Notes: generated by a model not told the origin, from the sequence alone. Shown: positions 1-14,216, numbered from the stretch's first letter. The stretch: DNA of 50,083 nucleotides from Hyphomicrobiales bacterium (GCA_900465685.1 UEGR01000004.1:19739-69821), one strand, 5' to 3'. A program made the numbers and translations.

Positions 1-1
1 C

Positions 2-3490
<3,489 letters not shown>

Positions 3491-3505
3491 GCGGTACAGA
3501 CAAAG

Positions 3506-3537
3506 AAAAAGCCGCCGGAGCGATCCGGCGGCTTTTT
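3506..3537. terminator. Bidirectional intrinsic terminator between carB and the ABC protein gene
   Basis: A 9-bp GC-rich stem (GCCGCCGGA / TCCGGCGGC) with a 4-base loop is flanked by five A on the left and five T on the right, so it can end transcription from carB and from the convergent gene whose stop codon begins at the next base. Confidence 0.9.
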
Positions 3538-5388
3538 CTATGCGCTCTTTAAAGCGGAAATTTCCAGCGGCTTGCCATCGGGATCCTCTTCCAGATTGAC
3601 CTGCCGGGAGAAAAGCCCGTTATGCAGATGTGGCTTGCCTAGGTGGATTACCGCAGCTTGCTTCAGCTCATTGTTCAAAATGTCCCGAATGCGATCATAA
3701 GCCTCGGCGTCGAGCCCATCGAGCGCGCCATCAATAATGATCCATTGCGGCTCCTGCAAAATGAGTCGGGCGAAGGCGAGACATTGCCGCTCGTCATCGG
3801 TCAGCACCCGCTCCCAGCGCGTGACGTGATCGAGACTGCCGATAAGCCGCGCAAGCCCGGCGCGCTGCAACACCCCTTCCAGCGCTTCAGACGCGAACTT
3901 CTTCAGATCAAATGGATATACGATCACGCTCTTCAGCGTGCCCGGCGGCAAATAGGGCGCGCGCGGCATGAAGGCGACGCCGTCATTGGCTGGCATACCG
4001 ATACGCCCATCGCCCCATGGCCACAGGCCGCCCAGCGCCCGGAACAGCAAAGTGCGTTGGGTTTCGGTGCCGCCGGTCACCAGCACCCGTTCACCCGGCT
4101 TGACCGCAAAGGCGCCTTTCGACAATCGCAAACAGATATCAGGTGCTGCAATCGACACGTTGTCGAGACTGATTCTGTCGTCCTCGTTGACGGCCAGATC
4201 GACCTGACGGTCGAGACGACCCAGCTCATCCATGCGCAGAATCGCCTGCCGGAACGTGGCGACACGAAGCAGCGTCGCGCGCCAGTCGGCAATAGCGCCA
4301 AAATTATCCACGAACCAGCGCAGCGAATTGTGCACCTGCGTAAAGGCCCCGACCGCCATCATCAAACCACCGAAGGTCAGTCCTCCGGAAAAATAGACCG
4401 GCGCAGCAACGAGAATTGGTGCGACGATGGTAAGCCAGCCGTAACCGGCAGTCACCCAGGTCAACCGCGTGGTCGCGTAAACGATCTTGCGGATCGCAGC
4501 CAGCACGGCATCGATATCCAGATCGAGGCGGCGACGTTCGTCCGCTTCACCGCGCGACAGGGTAACGGCATCCAGATGCTCGTTGACCCGCATCAGCGAG
4601 GCACGGAAATCCGCCTCGCGTGCATAGCGGTTGGCATTGATATTGACGAGGTTGCGCCCGACGATCCATGTCAGCCACGATGCGGAGCCAGCATAGATGA
4701 TCACCGCCCAGACCATGTAGCCCGGGATCGGGAAGCTGTAGCCGCCGACATGGAAAATGAAGCCGCTCGACAGCGACCAGAGCACGCCGACGAAACTCAC
4801 CAGAATGACTGTCGATTGCAACAGATTGATGCCGAGATCGCAGGAGGTTTCGGCCAGGTGCCGGGCATCTTCATGCAGTCGCTGGTCTGGATTGATGCCG
4901 ATTTCGCCTGCATTGGCCAGCCGGAACGCCCGCCCCGGTGCCAGCCATTGACCGACCAGATCGCGGGCCAGCCCCTCGCGCATCTTCAGCTTGAACATCT
5001 GGTTCAGCCATGTCTGCGCGACATTGAGCACCAGCAGGCTGCCAGCAATACCGAAGAAGACCATCAACTGATGGAAGAAGGCCTGTAAATCCTTGCGCGC
5101 CAGTGCGTCGTAGAACGGCTCGTTCCAGCGGTTGATCGCAACCTGTCCGATGGCGATCAGCACGATCAGCACAAAAATGCCGGTTCCAAGCGCAATCAGC
5201 GCGGTGCGCACCGGCGAACTCCAGAAAGCGCCGGTCATCATAGAAAGCTGCGAGAACAGATCGTTGCCGTCGCGGACCGGCTGACGGGTGAGCAAGCCTT
5301 TGATGCCCGTGCGCTGGGACTTCCCGCGCTTGCGGCTCTTTTTCGGCGCACTGCGCTTCGGCTGCTTCTGTTCCGGTTCAGACGTCAT
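3538..5388 (-). CDS. BacA/SbmA-like ABC transporter, fused permease and degenerate ATPase
   Basis: A 616-residue fusion of a PMP70/SbmA-type membrane domain (about six membrane segments; the family motif appears as NRWNEPFYDAL) and a C-terminal ABC ATPase-like domain. Related proteins move peptides, vitamin B12 or very-long-chain acyl groups across the inner membrane. The ATPase part is clearly homologous (LLFRALGGLWPWGDGRI) but its motifs are decayed: the Walker A region reads GGTETQRT with no P-loop lysine, the signature reads LTDDERQCLAFAR, and Walker B reads WIIIDGALDGLD with glycine where the catalytic glutamate belongs. ATP hydrolysis is therefore doubtful; proton-driven transport as in BacA/SbmA is possible. 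Start chosen at ATG 5388, preceded by GAGG; an upstream in-frame ATG lies at 5442. Substrate unknown. Confidence 0.85.
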   Translation of the reverse strand: MTSEPEQKQPKRSAPKKSRKRGKSQRTGIKGLLTRQPVRDGNDLFSQLSMMTGAFWSSPVRTALIALGTGIFVLIVLIAIGQVAINRWNEPFYDALARKDLQAFFHQLMVFFGIAGSLLVLNVAQTWLNQMFKLKMREGLARDLVGQWLAPGRAFRLANAGEIGINPDQRLHEDARHLAETSCDLGINLLQSTVILVSFVGVLWSLSSGFIFHVGGYSFPIPGYMVWAVIIYAGSASWLTWIVGRNLVNINANRYAREADFRASLMRVNEHLDAVTLSRGEADERRRLDLDIDAVLAAIRKIVYATTRLTWVTAGYGWLTIVAPILVAAPVYFSGGLTFGGLMMAVGAFTQVHNSLRWFVDNFGAIADWRATLLRVATFRQAILRMDELGRLDRQVDLAVNEDDRISLDNVSIAAPDICLRLSKGAFAVKPGERVLVTGGTETQRTLLFRALGGLWPWGDGRIGMPANDGVAFMPRAPYLPPGTLKSVIVYPFDLKKFASEALEGVLQRAGLARLIGSLDHVTRWERVLTDDERQCLAFARLILQEPQWIIIDGALDGLDAEAYDRIRDILNNELKQAAVIHLGKPHLHNGLFSRQVNLEEDPDGKPLEISALKSA

Positions 5389-5707
5389 ATCTTGCCTCAC
5401 CACATGCCCGTTCGCGAATCCCTGTGACGAATTCGCGGGCAATTCACAACATGCGCGTTATGCATATCACGCAAAAGTCAAAGAAACGCGATACCCTGCC
5501 CTCCAGAAGCCCACTTTTCCGAGCCCGCCTTTCTGACAGGGTCGAACGGTTACACCCTAAATACGAGGCTCATGACATTTTCTGCAAAGCACTGTTACTG
5601 CACGCAATCGCGGAAAAGGTGGTGTTTTAGATAAAAATTACCTTCCGTTGACGTTAACGCTGCGATTTTTTTAGCAAAATCACAGCCAGACACGCATTCT
5701 AGCTCTC

Positions 5708-5736
5708 TTGTGCTGGTCAAATTTGTCGCATATAGT
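5708..5736 (+). promoter_or_regulatory. Candidate sigma-70 promoter of the first cold-shock gene
   Basis: TTGTGC and TATAGT are separated by exactly 17 bases, and no other gene lies between this site and the cold-shock gene. The implied start near 5743 gives a leader of about 140 bases. Confidence 0.55.
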
Positions 5737-5742
5737 CCGGCA

Positions 5743-5882
5743 ATCGATTTTTCGGTCGAGTGACTTTGAGACCCGTGCGGCCTGCCGTGCTTCCTGACGA
5801 TCTCCTGTCCATAAATTCGATCCACAGGGACGTGTGCGGAGCATGCGGACTAAAAATTACTATCGTTACAAAGGACATTCCC
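5743..5882 (+). promoter_or_regulatory. Long 5' leader of the cold-shock mRNA
   Basis: About 140 untranslated bases precede the ATG and end in the RBS AAGGA. Long leaders that refold with temperature are typical of cold-shock protein mRNAs. The rest of the 440-base gap (5389-5707) upstream of it shows no gene. Confidence 0.4.
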
Positions 5883-6092
5883 ATGGCTACGGGAACAGTT
5901 AAGTGGTTCAACACGACCAAGGGTTTCGGCTTCATTCAGCCTGACCAGGGCGGCACGGACATTTTCGTTCACATCTCTGCCGTTCAGCGCGCTGGCCTTG
6001 CCACGCTCAACGAAGGTCAGAAGGTCTCTTACGAGATCGTGCAGGATCGCCGTTCGGGCCGTTCGTCTGCAGACAACCTCGTCGCAGCCTAA
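5883..6092 (+). CDS. Cold-shock domain protein (CspA family)
   Basis: A 69-residue single cold-shock domain that binds single-stranded RNA/DNA and acts as an RNA chaperone. RNP1 (KGFGFI) and RNP2 (IFVHIS) are intact, and the N-terminus [17 protein letters not shown] is typical. The start at 5883 is set by AAGGA eight bases upstream and by the family N-terminus; in-frame codons further upstream are leader sequence. It is a monocistronic gene with its own long leader. A second, distinct family member is encoded at 31786-32001. Confidence 0.95.
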   Translation: MATGTVKWFNTTKGFGFIQPDQGGTDIFVHISAVQRAGLATLNEGQKVSYEIVQDRRSGRSSADNLVAA

Positions 6093-6149
6093 TACCTTTA
6101 GCGGCTGGATGTTCCATCCGGCTTTGCCTGAATGTGGCTCAAAATATTG

Positions 6150-6172
6150 GAGCGCCGATCTGATCGGCGCTC
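6150..6172. terminator. Probable terminator after the cold-shock gene
   Basis: Perfect inverted repeat GAGCGCCGA / TCGGCGCTC with a 5-base loop, between two convergent genes. The T tract is weak (TAATCATTTG), so efficiency is uncertain. Confidence 0.55.
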
Positions 6173-6198
6173 TAATCATTTGTACTGTTTGAAAATTC

Positions 6199-8259
<2,061 letters not shown>

Positions 8260-8281
8260 TCACTTCGAAACGATGAATGAC

Positions 8282-8305
8282 AAAGGGGCCTCAGGGCCCC
8301 TTTTT
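8282..8305 (+). terminator. Intrinsic terminator of aspartate aminotransferase
   Basis: GGGGCC / GGCCCC stem with a 4-base loop followed by five T, 23 bases after the stop codon. Confidence 0.88.
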
Positions 8306-8439
8306 CGTATCTGTGCTTCGATTGCGTACCACCAAGAACGGCAGCCGTCTGCGACCTGTCAGAACGGACAGCTGGCACGTAACCGCTATTTGTAGTTTGT
8401 TCGAGTTAGCCATCACGGCCAAGAAACAGGCGAAAAGCC

Positions 8440-8556
8440 AAAAAAAAAGCCAGACAAATGTCTGGCTTTGAGTTTTGAAGGTGCCTTTGAGGCAAACCTC
8501 CAGAGGGGAACACTCAGCCCGCGCAAATGGGAGGAGGAAACGCGGCGCTGAGATGA
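8440..8556 (-). ncRNA. abcR: AbcR-family (alpha-r15) trans-acting small RNA
   Basis: Read on the minus strand, a stem CTCAGCGCCGCG / CGCGGGCTGAG (one bulge) displays a loop with CCTCCTCCCATTTG, an anti-Shine-Dalgarno sequence containing CTCCCA. A single-stranded region with GTTCCC follows, then two small hairpins (CCTCTGGAGG, TGCCTCAAAGGCA), and a terminator GCCAGAC / GTCTGGC plus nine T. AbcR RNAs of Agrobacterium, Sinorhizobium and Brucella have this size (about 115 nt), layout and the same two motifs; they act with Hfq to block translation of many ABC-transporter mRNAs. Here an ABC importer operon begins 500 bases away and the LsrB/VtlR regulator 6 kb away. The 5' end is inferred from the promoter. 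Confidence 0.8.
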
Positions 8557-8560
8557 TTGT

Positions 8561-8589
8561 TATATGCTCCCTGCTCATGATTTTTGCAA
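8561..8589 (-). promoter_or_regulatory. Candidate promoter of the AbcR-type RNA
   Basis: On the minus strand TTGCAA, 17 bases, CATATA, placing the start near 8554, just before the first stem of the RNA. Confidence 0.6.
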
Positions 8590-9044
8590 TGCAACTTTAG
8601 CGCAATGCTGCCATGCGTTTACTGCATAGCTCAAACGCGATATTATTTATTTTAAAATCAATTAGTTAGCATGAAAATGCTCGCCAGTAAGCGGCGCGCG
8701 CTCAAATTTGAGCGCCTACGGAACAGGCATTGATACAACCGAACTGCCTGCAAAATCAGCAAATCACCTTCCGCTGATTCCCCACAGAAGATGTCACCCA
8801 ACTGTCATCGCAGCGCATCAGGACTGTCACACAACAGGCCTAAAAGCGCCGGCAGAAGCCACTGCATAAGTATAAGCAGCGGCAAACGCAGCCTTTAGAG
8901 TGCGTTTCGGATCGATGACATCAAACCGTGCTCTAAGGTGTTGTTTAAGAGACATTATCTCGACGCCAAATATTCTTATTTGACTAAGGAGTGCTCTGAA
9001 CGGCTCCGCTGCGATCATCCCACAAGCCACGAGGGAGCGCGCCC
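8590..9044. other. Intergenic region between the small RNA and the ABC operon
   Basis: No coding pattern was found. The first part is AT-rich. A short dyad GAGA-CATTA-TCTC lies near 8949, and the operon RBS GAGGGAG lies just before 9045. The operon promoter and any regulator site must be here, but no convincing promoter could be picked. Confidence 0.4.
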
Positions 9045-9890
9045 ATGCGGATCGTTCAAATCACCGACACCCATCTCAGCCCGATCAAGACGCATTTCAA
9101 CCCGAACTGGGAACCGCTCGTGGCCTGGGTCGAGCAGCAGAAGCCCGATCTCATCATTCACACCGGCGATCTGGCCGTTGACGGCGCCGATATCGAAGCC
9201 GATCTCGAATTCTGCCGCAGCTGTTTCGAACGGCTCTCCGCCCCTGTTCTCAGCGTGCCGGGCAACCACGACATCGGCCATCTGCCGGAAAGCCACCAGC
9301 CGGTCAATGCCGAGCGCCTTGCGCGCTGGCAGCGCCATATCGGTCCCGACCGCTGGGCAAAAGACCTCGGTGAATGGCTGATCGTCGGCCTCAACAGCCT
9401 GATCATCGGAACCGGCAGTGAGGAAGAGGAAGAACAGTTCCAGTGGCTGGAAAACGTACTGGAAAACGCAGACGGCAAGCCCGTCGCCGTCTTCGCGCAT
9501 AAGCCGCTCTTTGTTGATGATCCCGAAGAAGGCGACAGCGGCTATTGGGGCATTCGCCCGGTTGCGCGCCAGCGTCTCTACGACCTCTTCGCACAATATA
9601 ACGTGCAGCTTCACGCCAGCGGCCACCTGCACCGCGCATGGGCGGGCGAAGCTTTCGGTACCAGCTATATCTGGGGACCAGCGGCAGCCTTTATCGTCGG
9701 GGCCATGGAGCGCGACCTGCCGGGCGAACGCATTCTCGGCGCTGTCGTGCACGAACTTGGCGAAACGGCGACGAGCACCATCGTCCGTATTGAAGAACTG
9801 ACGCCTTATTTGATCGACGACGTGGTGCATGAAGTCTATCCGCATCATAGCGGCGACGGCGAGAAGGTCAGCGAAGAGGCAAGCCAATGA
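9045..9890 (+). CDS. Calcineurin-like metallophosphodiesterase (GpdQ/CpdA type)
   Basis: A 281-residue cytoplasmic class III phosphodiesterase. All metal-binding blocks are present in order: DTHLSP near residue 8, HTGDLAVDGAD near 43, PGNHDIGH near 76, FAHKPLF near 150 and SGHLHRAW near 192. Relatives hydrolyse glycerophosphodiesters (GpdQ) or cyclic AMP (CpdA). The stop overlaps the start of the ABC ATPase gene by four bases (ATGA), so it is the first gene of a transport operon; this favours hydrolysis of an imported phosphodiester over a signalling role, but that is inference. The RBS GAGGGAG precedes ATG 9045. Confidence 0.85.
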   Translation: MRIVQITDTHLSPIKTHFNPNWEPLVAWVEQQKPDLIIHTGDLAVDGADIEADLEFCRSCFERLSAPVLSVPGNHDIGHLPESHQPVNAERLARWQRHIGPDRWAKDLGEWLIVGLNSLIIGTGSEEEEEQFQWLENVLENADGKPVAVFAHKPLFVDDPEEGDSGYWGIRPVARQRLYDLFAQYNVQLHASGHLHRAWAGEAFGTSYIWGPAAAFIVGAMERDLPGERILGAVVHELGETATSTIVRIEELTPYLIDDVVHEVYPHHSGDGEKVSEEASQ

Positions 9891-11065
9891 GCACGCTGGC
9901 CATCCGCGATATCGGAAAGTCCTATGGCGGCAACCGCATTCTGGACGGCATCAGCATCGACGTGGCGGAGGGCGAATTCATCGCCCTCGTCGGCCCGTCG
10001 GGCTGCGGAAAGAGCACGCTTTTGCGCATTCTTGCCGGTCTTGATCATGCCGACGAAGGCGATGTTTCTCTTGCAGGCCGCGACATCACTGGCGCGCATC
10101 CAGCCGACCGCAATATCGCGATGGTCTTCCAGTCTTATGCCTTGTACCCGCATCTGACTGCCGCGCAGAACATCGCCGTGCCGCTGGCCATGCGCGACAT
10201 GACCACGGCTGAACGCCTGCCCTTCGTTGGACCGCTGGTCCCCGGCCAGCGCGCCAAGCGCGCAGCGATCCAGAAACAGGTGAAAACCACCGCTGCCAGC
10301 CTGAAAATCGATCATCTTCTCGACCGCAAGCCCGGCCAGATGTCGGGCGGCCAGCGCCAGCGTGTCGCGCTTGCCCGTGCGCTCGTGCGCCAGCCCGGCG
10401 TTTTCCTCATGGATGAACCGCTGTCCAACCTTGATGCCAATCTGCGCGTTCATACCCGCGCCGAGATTGTCGATCTGCATCGCCGCGCTGGCGTTCCGAC
10501 GATCTATGTGACGCACGATCAGGCCGAAGCGCTCAGCATGGCCGACCGTGTGGCCGTCATGATGGGCGGCAAGCTGCTGCAAATCGATACGCCGACCGCG
10601 ATCTATAACGACCCGCGCCATATCGAAGTGGCCCAGTTCATTGGCACGCCACGCATCAACATTCTGGACGCTCTCGTCAGCGATCAGGGCAGCGTTCATT
10701 TCGCTGGCCGTCCCATTCTTCAGAACGTCGCTGCCTATGCGGGCACAACGATCCGCGTCGGCATTCGCCCTGAACATTTCCGGCTGCTGCCGCATGACAA
10801 GACCGGAATCACCGGGACAGTGTCACGCATCGAGTTTCTCGGTTCCGAAGTGCTCGTCTATGTGAAAGCACCGGGCTCGGTGCAGGAACTGATCGTCAAG
10901 CTCGATCCGGTCAAGGCTGACCATATCGCGCCCGGATTGCCGGTTGGCCTGCATTTCGATGCAGATAACGCCTATCTCTTCGGGGATGACGGCGCACGCC
11001 TGCGCCAGCCCGCCGGGAATGTTGTGACCATCGCTCCGGTGGAAAAGGCAGTGGCTCATGTCTGA
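9887..11065 (+). CDS. ABC importer ATPase, UgpC/MalK family
   Basis: A 392-residue ATPase that powers import through the two permeases encoded next. Walker A GPSGCGKST (near residue 38), signature SGGQRQRVALARAL, Walker B FLMDEPLSNLD and H-loop VTHDQAEALSMADR are intact, followed by a C-terminal OB/TOBE domain (near residues 250-370). About 15 extra residues (ERLPFVGPLVPGQRAKRA) sit before the signature in the helical subdomain. Translationally coupled: overlaps the phosphodiesterase by 4 bases and the first permease by 8. The family imports sugars, polyols and glycerol-3-phosphate compounds. Confidence 0.92.
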   Translation: MSTLAIRDIGKSYGGNRILDGISIDVAEGEFIALVGPSGCGKSTLLRILAGLDHADEGDVSLAGRDITGAHPADRNIAMVFQSYALYPHLTAAQNIAVPLAMRDMTTAERLPFVGPLVPGQRAKRAAIQKQVKTTAASLKIDHLLDRKPGQMSGGQRQRVALARALVRQPGVFLMDEPLSNLDANLRVHTRAEIVDLHRRAGVPTIYVTHDQAEALSMADRVAVMMGGKLLQIDTPTAIYNDPRHIEVAQFIGTPRINILDALVSDQGSVHFAGRPILQNVAAYAGTTIRVGIRPEHFRLLPHDKTGITGTVSRIEFLGSEVLVYVKAPGSVQELIVKLDPVKADHIAPGLPVGLHFDADNAYLFGDDGARLRQPAGNVVTIAPVEKAVAHV

Positions 11066-11990
11066 CATCGCCCTTGCCCGGCCCGGCGCAATCAGCGCCC
11101 GCACTGCCGCCAAAAACGCGCAACGGCGCGAAGAGCGACTGGCCTGGAAACTCGCCTCCCCAGCCATTCTCCTGACGGTGCTTCTGATCCTTCTGCCGAC
11201 CGCGGCTGTTGTCTTCTGGAGCTTTACCAATTTCGAGCTTGGCTATGCCGGTTTCGAATTCATCGGCCTCGACAATTATGTCGAGCTGTTCAGCGACCGG
11301 ACCTTCCTCATTTCCTTGAAGAACACAGCAATCTACACGGCCATTGTCGCACCGGCTTCAGTGTTTCTCGGCCTTGGCGTTGCGATCCTCATTGAAGGCG
11401 AAGTGCGCGGAAAGTCATTCTTCCGCACCGTGTATTTTCTGCCGGTTGCCTCGCTGCTCGTTGCCATGGCGACTGTCTGGCAATATCTGCTCCATCCCAC
11501 GCTTGGCCCCGTCAATGCGCTGCTCGGCATGATCGGCATCACCGGTCCGAACTGGCTTGGCTCCAGCGACACGGCTTTGATCAGCCTTGCGCTGATCGGC
11601 GTCTGGCAAAGCGTCGGCTTCAACATGGTGCTGTTTCTGGCGGGCCTCACAGCCATTCCGCGCGAGCTTTACTCCGCTGCTGAAGTGGACGGTGTGAAAA
11701 GCAGCTGGGAGCGCTTTCGCCTTGTCACCTGGCCCTTGCTCGGACCGACGACGCTGTTCGTCACGACCATCAGCATCATCAATGCCGTCAAGGTTTTCGA
11801 GACCGTGAAGACGCTCACCGAAGGCGGTCCGAACAAAGCCACCGAAGTCCTGCTCTGGACCATCTATCAGGAAGGCTTCGTCTTTCTCCGCGTCGGTTAC
11901 GCCTCGGCCATGACCGTGATTTTCCTCGCCGTGCTGATTGTCCTGATGCTGCTCCAGTTCCGTGTGCTGGACCGCCGCACGCATTATTGA
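11058..11990 (+). CDS. ABC importer permease, MalF/UgpA type
   Basis: A 310-residue inner-membrane permease of the binding-protein-dependent sugar family. Six membrane segments are predicted, the first near residues 33-53 (ILLTVLLILLPTAAVVFW). The EAA loop that docks the ATPase is visible as EVDGVKSSWERFRLVTWPLL near residue 210. Its start lies inside the ATPase gene (8-base overlap) and 11 bases separate it from the next permease. Pairs with the product of 12002-12823. Confidence 0.92.
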   Translation: MSDIALARPGAISARTAAKNAQRREERLAWKLASPAILLTVLLILLPTAAVVFWSFTNFELGYAGFEFIGLDNYVELFSDRTFLISLKNTAIYTAIVAPASVFLGLGVAILIEGEVRGKSFFRTVYFLPVASLLVAMATVWQYLLHPTLGPVNALLGMIGITGPNWLGSSDTALISLALIGVWQSVGFNMVLFLAGLTAIPRELYSAAEVDGVKSSWERFRLVTWPLLGPTTLFVTTISIINAVKVFETVKTLTEGGPNKATEVLLWTIYQEGFVFLRVGYASAMTVIFLAVLIVLMLLQFRVLDRRTHY

Positions 11991-12001
11991 GGAGACCTCC
12001 C

Positions 12002-12823
12002 ATGTCACTCGCCCGTTCGTTTCGCCTCGGTCTTCTCTCCTTTGGCGCGCTGCTTTTCCTCGCGCCCTACATCTTCATGCTGTCCACCGCAGCCAAGTCG
12101 CAGCAGGACATTTTCTCGTCGTCGCTGTCGCTGATCCCGCATAACTGGGCGCTCTGGGACAATGTCACCAAAGCCCTCACCCGCGTGCCTATGGGGCTTT
12201 TGCTATTCAACGGCGTCGTCGTCTGCGGACTGGTGCTGGTGGTGCAGGTGGTGATCGCCATTCCCTGCGCCTATGCCATGGCGAAACTCAACTTTCGCGG
12301 CCAGCGTGCCATGATGGTTCTCGTCATGCTGGGGCTGCTGGTTCCGATCCACGCAACCGCGCTGCCCTTCTATGTCGGCTTCAACCAGCTTGGCGTGCTG
12401 AACAGCTATTTTGCACTAAGCGCACCGTTCTTCATCTCGGTGTTTGGCATATTCCTGTTCCTGCAATTCTTCCGCGCCATGCCCGATGATCTCATCAGCG
12501 CCGCCCGCCTCGACGGCATGTCGGAAGCAGGCATCGTCATGCGTGTGATCGTGCCGAATGCCTGGCCCGCCATCACCGCTTTTTCCATCTTTTCCGTGGT
12601 TGCACACTGGAACGACCTGTTCTGGCCGCTGATCGTCGTCAACGGGATGGAACGCGCCACGCCGCCGCTCGGCCTGCTCTACTTCCGCGCTGCCGAAGCC
12701 GGTGACGACTACGGCGCACTGATGGCCGCGACGCTCATCATCACCTTGCCCCTGCTGCTGGCATTCCTTGCTGCCCAGCGCCGCTTCATCGAGGGCATCA
12801 CCCTTACCGGCCTCAAAGGCTGA
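12002..12823 (+). CDS. ABC importer permease, MalG/UgpE type
   Basis: A 273-residue inner-membrane permease, the second half of the transport channel. The EAA loop reads RLDGMSEAGIVMRVIVPNAW near residue 165. The start at ATG 12002 is preceded by GAGGAGA; an in-frame ATG at 11987 lies inside the upstream gene and has no RBS. Six hydrophobic segments, as expected for the family. Confidence 0.92.
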   Translation: MSLARSFRLGLLSFGALLFLAPYIFMLSTAAKSQQDIFSSSLSLIPHNWALWDNVTKALTRVPMGLLLFNGVVVCGLVLVVQVVIAIPCAYAMAKLNFRGQRAMMVLVMLGLLVPIHATALPFYVGFNQLGVLNSYFALSAPFFISVFGIFLFLQFFRAMPDDLISAARLDGMSEAGIVMRVIVPNAWPAITAFSIFSVVAHWNDLFWPLIVVNGMERATPPLGLLYFRAAEAGDDYGALMAATLIITLPLLLAFLAAQRRFIEGITLTGLKG

Positions 12824-12857
12824 CCTCTTACGCCTATCCCACTCACAGGAGTTGATC

Positions 12858-14132
12858 ATGAAACGCCTTGCAAGCGCACTTGGTGCCCTCGCTACCCTGA
12901 CCCTCGCCACCGGCCTCGGCTCGCCTGCCTTTGCCGACACCACGCTCAACGTGCATTATCCGATGCCCGGCTTCTTCAAGGATGTCATGGCCGACATCTC
13001 CAAGAAGTTCATGGAAGAAAATCCGGACATCAAGATCAACTTCGTCAGCCCTTCCGCCACCTATGAGGAAGGCATCCAGACGATCATGCGTCAGGCTGGC
13101 ACGTCGGAAATGCCGGATATCACCTTCACCGGCCTCAACCGTCTGCGCGTTCTTGCCGAACGCAATATCGGCGTCGACATGAAGCCGCTGGTCGACAAGG
13201 AAAAGGATATGGAAGCGCAGGGCTTCACCGATCATATCCTCAAGCTTGCCCGCGTCGGCGACCGTCAGGTTGGCCTTGCTTTCGCAACCTCCAACCCGAT
13301 CATGTACTACAATGCCGACCTCGTGCGTGCCGCTGGTGGCAACCCCGACACGCCGCCCACCACCTGGGACGAAGTGATCGCGCTCGGCGGCAAGATCAAG
13401 GCGCTCGGCAACGGCAATGAAGGCATCGACTTCCGCTGGCAGGGCGACGACTGGATGTTCTCGGCACTTCTGTTCGGCGCGGGCGGCACCATGCTGACCG
13501 AAGACGAAAAGAAGGTCGCCTTCGACGGACCGGAAGGCCTTGCAGCCCTGAAGCTCGTTGACCGCATGGTCAAGGAAGGCGGTATGCCGGTTCTGACCAA
13601 GGCAGCTGGCGAACAGGCTTTTGCCGCTGGCAAGGTGGGCTTTGCCTTCCAGACCACCGGCGCATTGCGCAACACGATCAAGAATGTCGGCGACAAGTTT
13701 GATATGCGCACCGCAAAGATCCCACTCATCAACCCGGAAAAGGGTCGTCTGCCAACCGGCGGCAATGCGGTCGTGATCCTCACCGAAGACCAGTCGAAGG
13801 TCGATGCCGGGTGGAAATTCGCCAAGTTCGCCGCCGGTCCTTACGGCGCTTCGGTCGTGGTTCCGGGCACCGGCTACGTGCCGAACAACGATCTGGCCGC
13901 CAAGTCGGATGAATATCTCGGCAAGTTCTATGAAGAAAACCCGCTCTTCAAGGCCGGTCTCAGCCAGATGTCGATCATGGTGCCTTGGTATGCCTTCCCC
14001 GGCTCCAACGGCGTGAAGGTGACGCAGACCATCGTTGACGGTCTCTCCCGTCTGGTCGAACAGTCCGCCACCCCGGAAGACGTCCTCGCCGACACCGCCA
14101 AGGACGTGCAGCGTCTCCTGCCGCGCAAATAA
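12858..14132 (+). CDS. Periplasmic substrate-binding protein of the ABC importer
   Basis: A 424-residue extracellular solute-binding protein, family 1 (sugar/glycerol-3-phosphate type). It opens with a Sec signal peptide ending in SPAFA-DTTLNV, and the mature N-terminus is followed by the two-lobe pattern (NPDIKINFVSPSATYEEGIQ, then PPTTWDEVIALGGKIKALG). ATG 12858 lies 7 bases after CAGGAG. It is the last gene of the phosphodiesterase-ABC operon and is followed by a strong terminator. Binding proteins are the usual targets of AbcR RNAs, one of which is encoded 4 kb upstream. The ligand cannot be read from sequence; a glycerophosphodiester or sugar phosphate fits the operon. Confidence 0.92.
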   Translation: MKRLASALGALATLTLATGLGSPAFADTTLNVHYPMPGFFKDVMADISKKFMEENPDIKINFVSPSATYEEGIQTIMRQAGTSEMPDITFTGLNRLRVLAERNIGVDMKPLVDKEKDMEAQGFTDHILKLARVGDRQVGLAFATSNPIMYYNADLVRAAGGNPDTPPTTWDEVIALGGKIKALGNGNEGIDFRWQGDDWMFSALLFGAGGTMLTEDEKKVAFDGPEGLAALKLVDRMVKEGGMPVLTKAAGEQAFAAGKVGFAFQTTGALRNTIKNVGDKFDMRTAKIPLINPEKGRLPTGGNAVVILTEDQSKVDAGWKFAKFAAGPYGASVVVPGTGYVPNNDLAAKSDEYLGKFYEENPLFKAGLSQMSIMVPWYAFPGSNGVKVTQTIVDGLSRLVEQSATPEDVLADTAKDVQRLLPRK

Positions 14133-14160
14133 TAGCGCACAGCCAAGACACCTCAAAACC

Positions 14161-14193
14161 AAAAGGCCGCGCTGGCAAACCAGCGCGGCCTTT
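14161..14193. terminator. Terminator after the ABC operon
   Basis: Stem AAAGGCCGCGCTGG / CCAGCGCGGCCTTT with a CAAA loop; nearly symmetric, so it can also end transcription of the convergent LysR gene. Confidence 0.85.
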
Positions 14194-14216
14194 CTGTCAT
14201 CAATGAAAAATGGCGA

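Noticed and set aside
3643..5088. 481-codon open frame on the plus strand opposite the ABC protein gene
   Set aside because: Mirror of a real GC-rich gene; composition rich in Arg/His/Gln and no recognisable domain, whereas the minus strand gives a clear transporter.
12843..14162. 439-codon open frame opposite the binding-protein gene
   Set aside because: Antisense shadow; sense strand has a signal peptide and family motifs.
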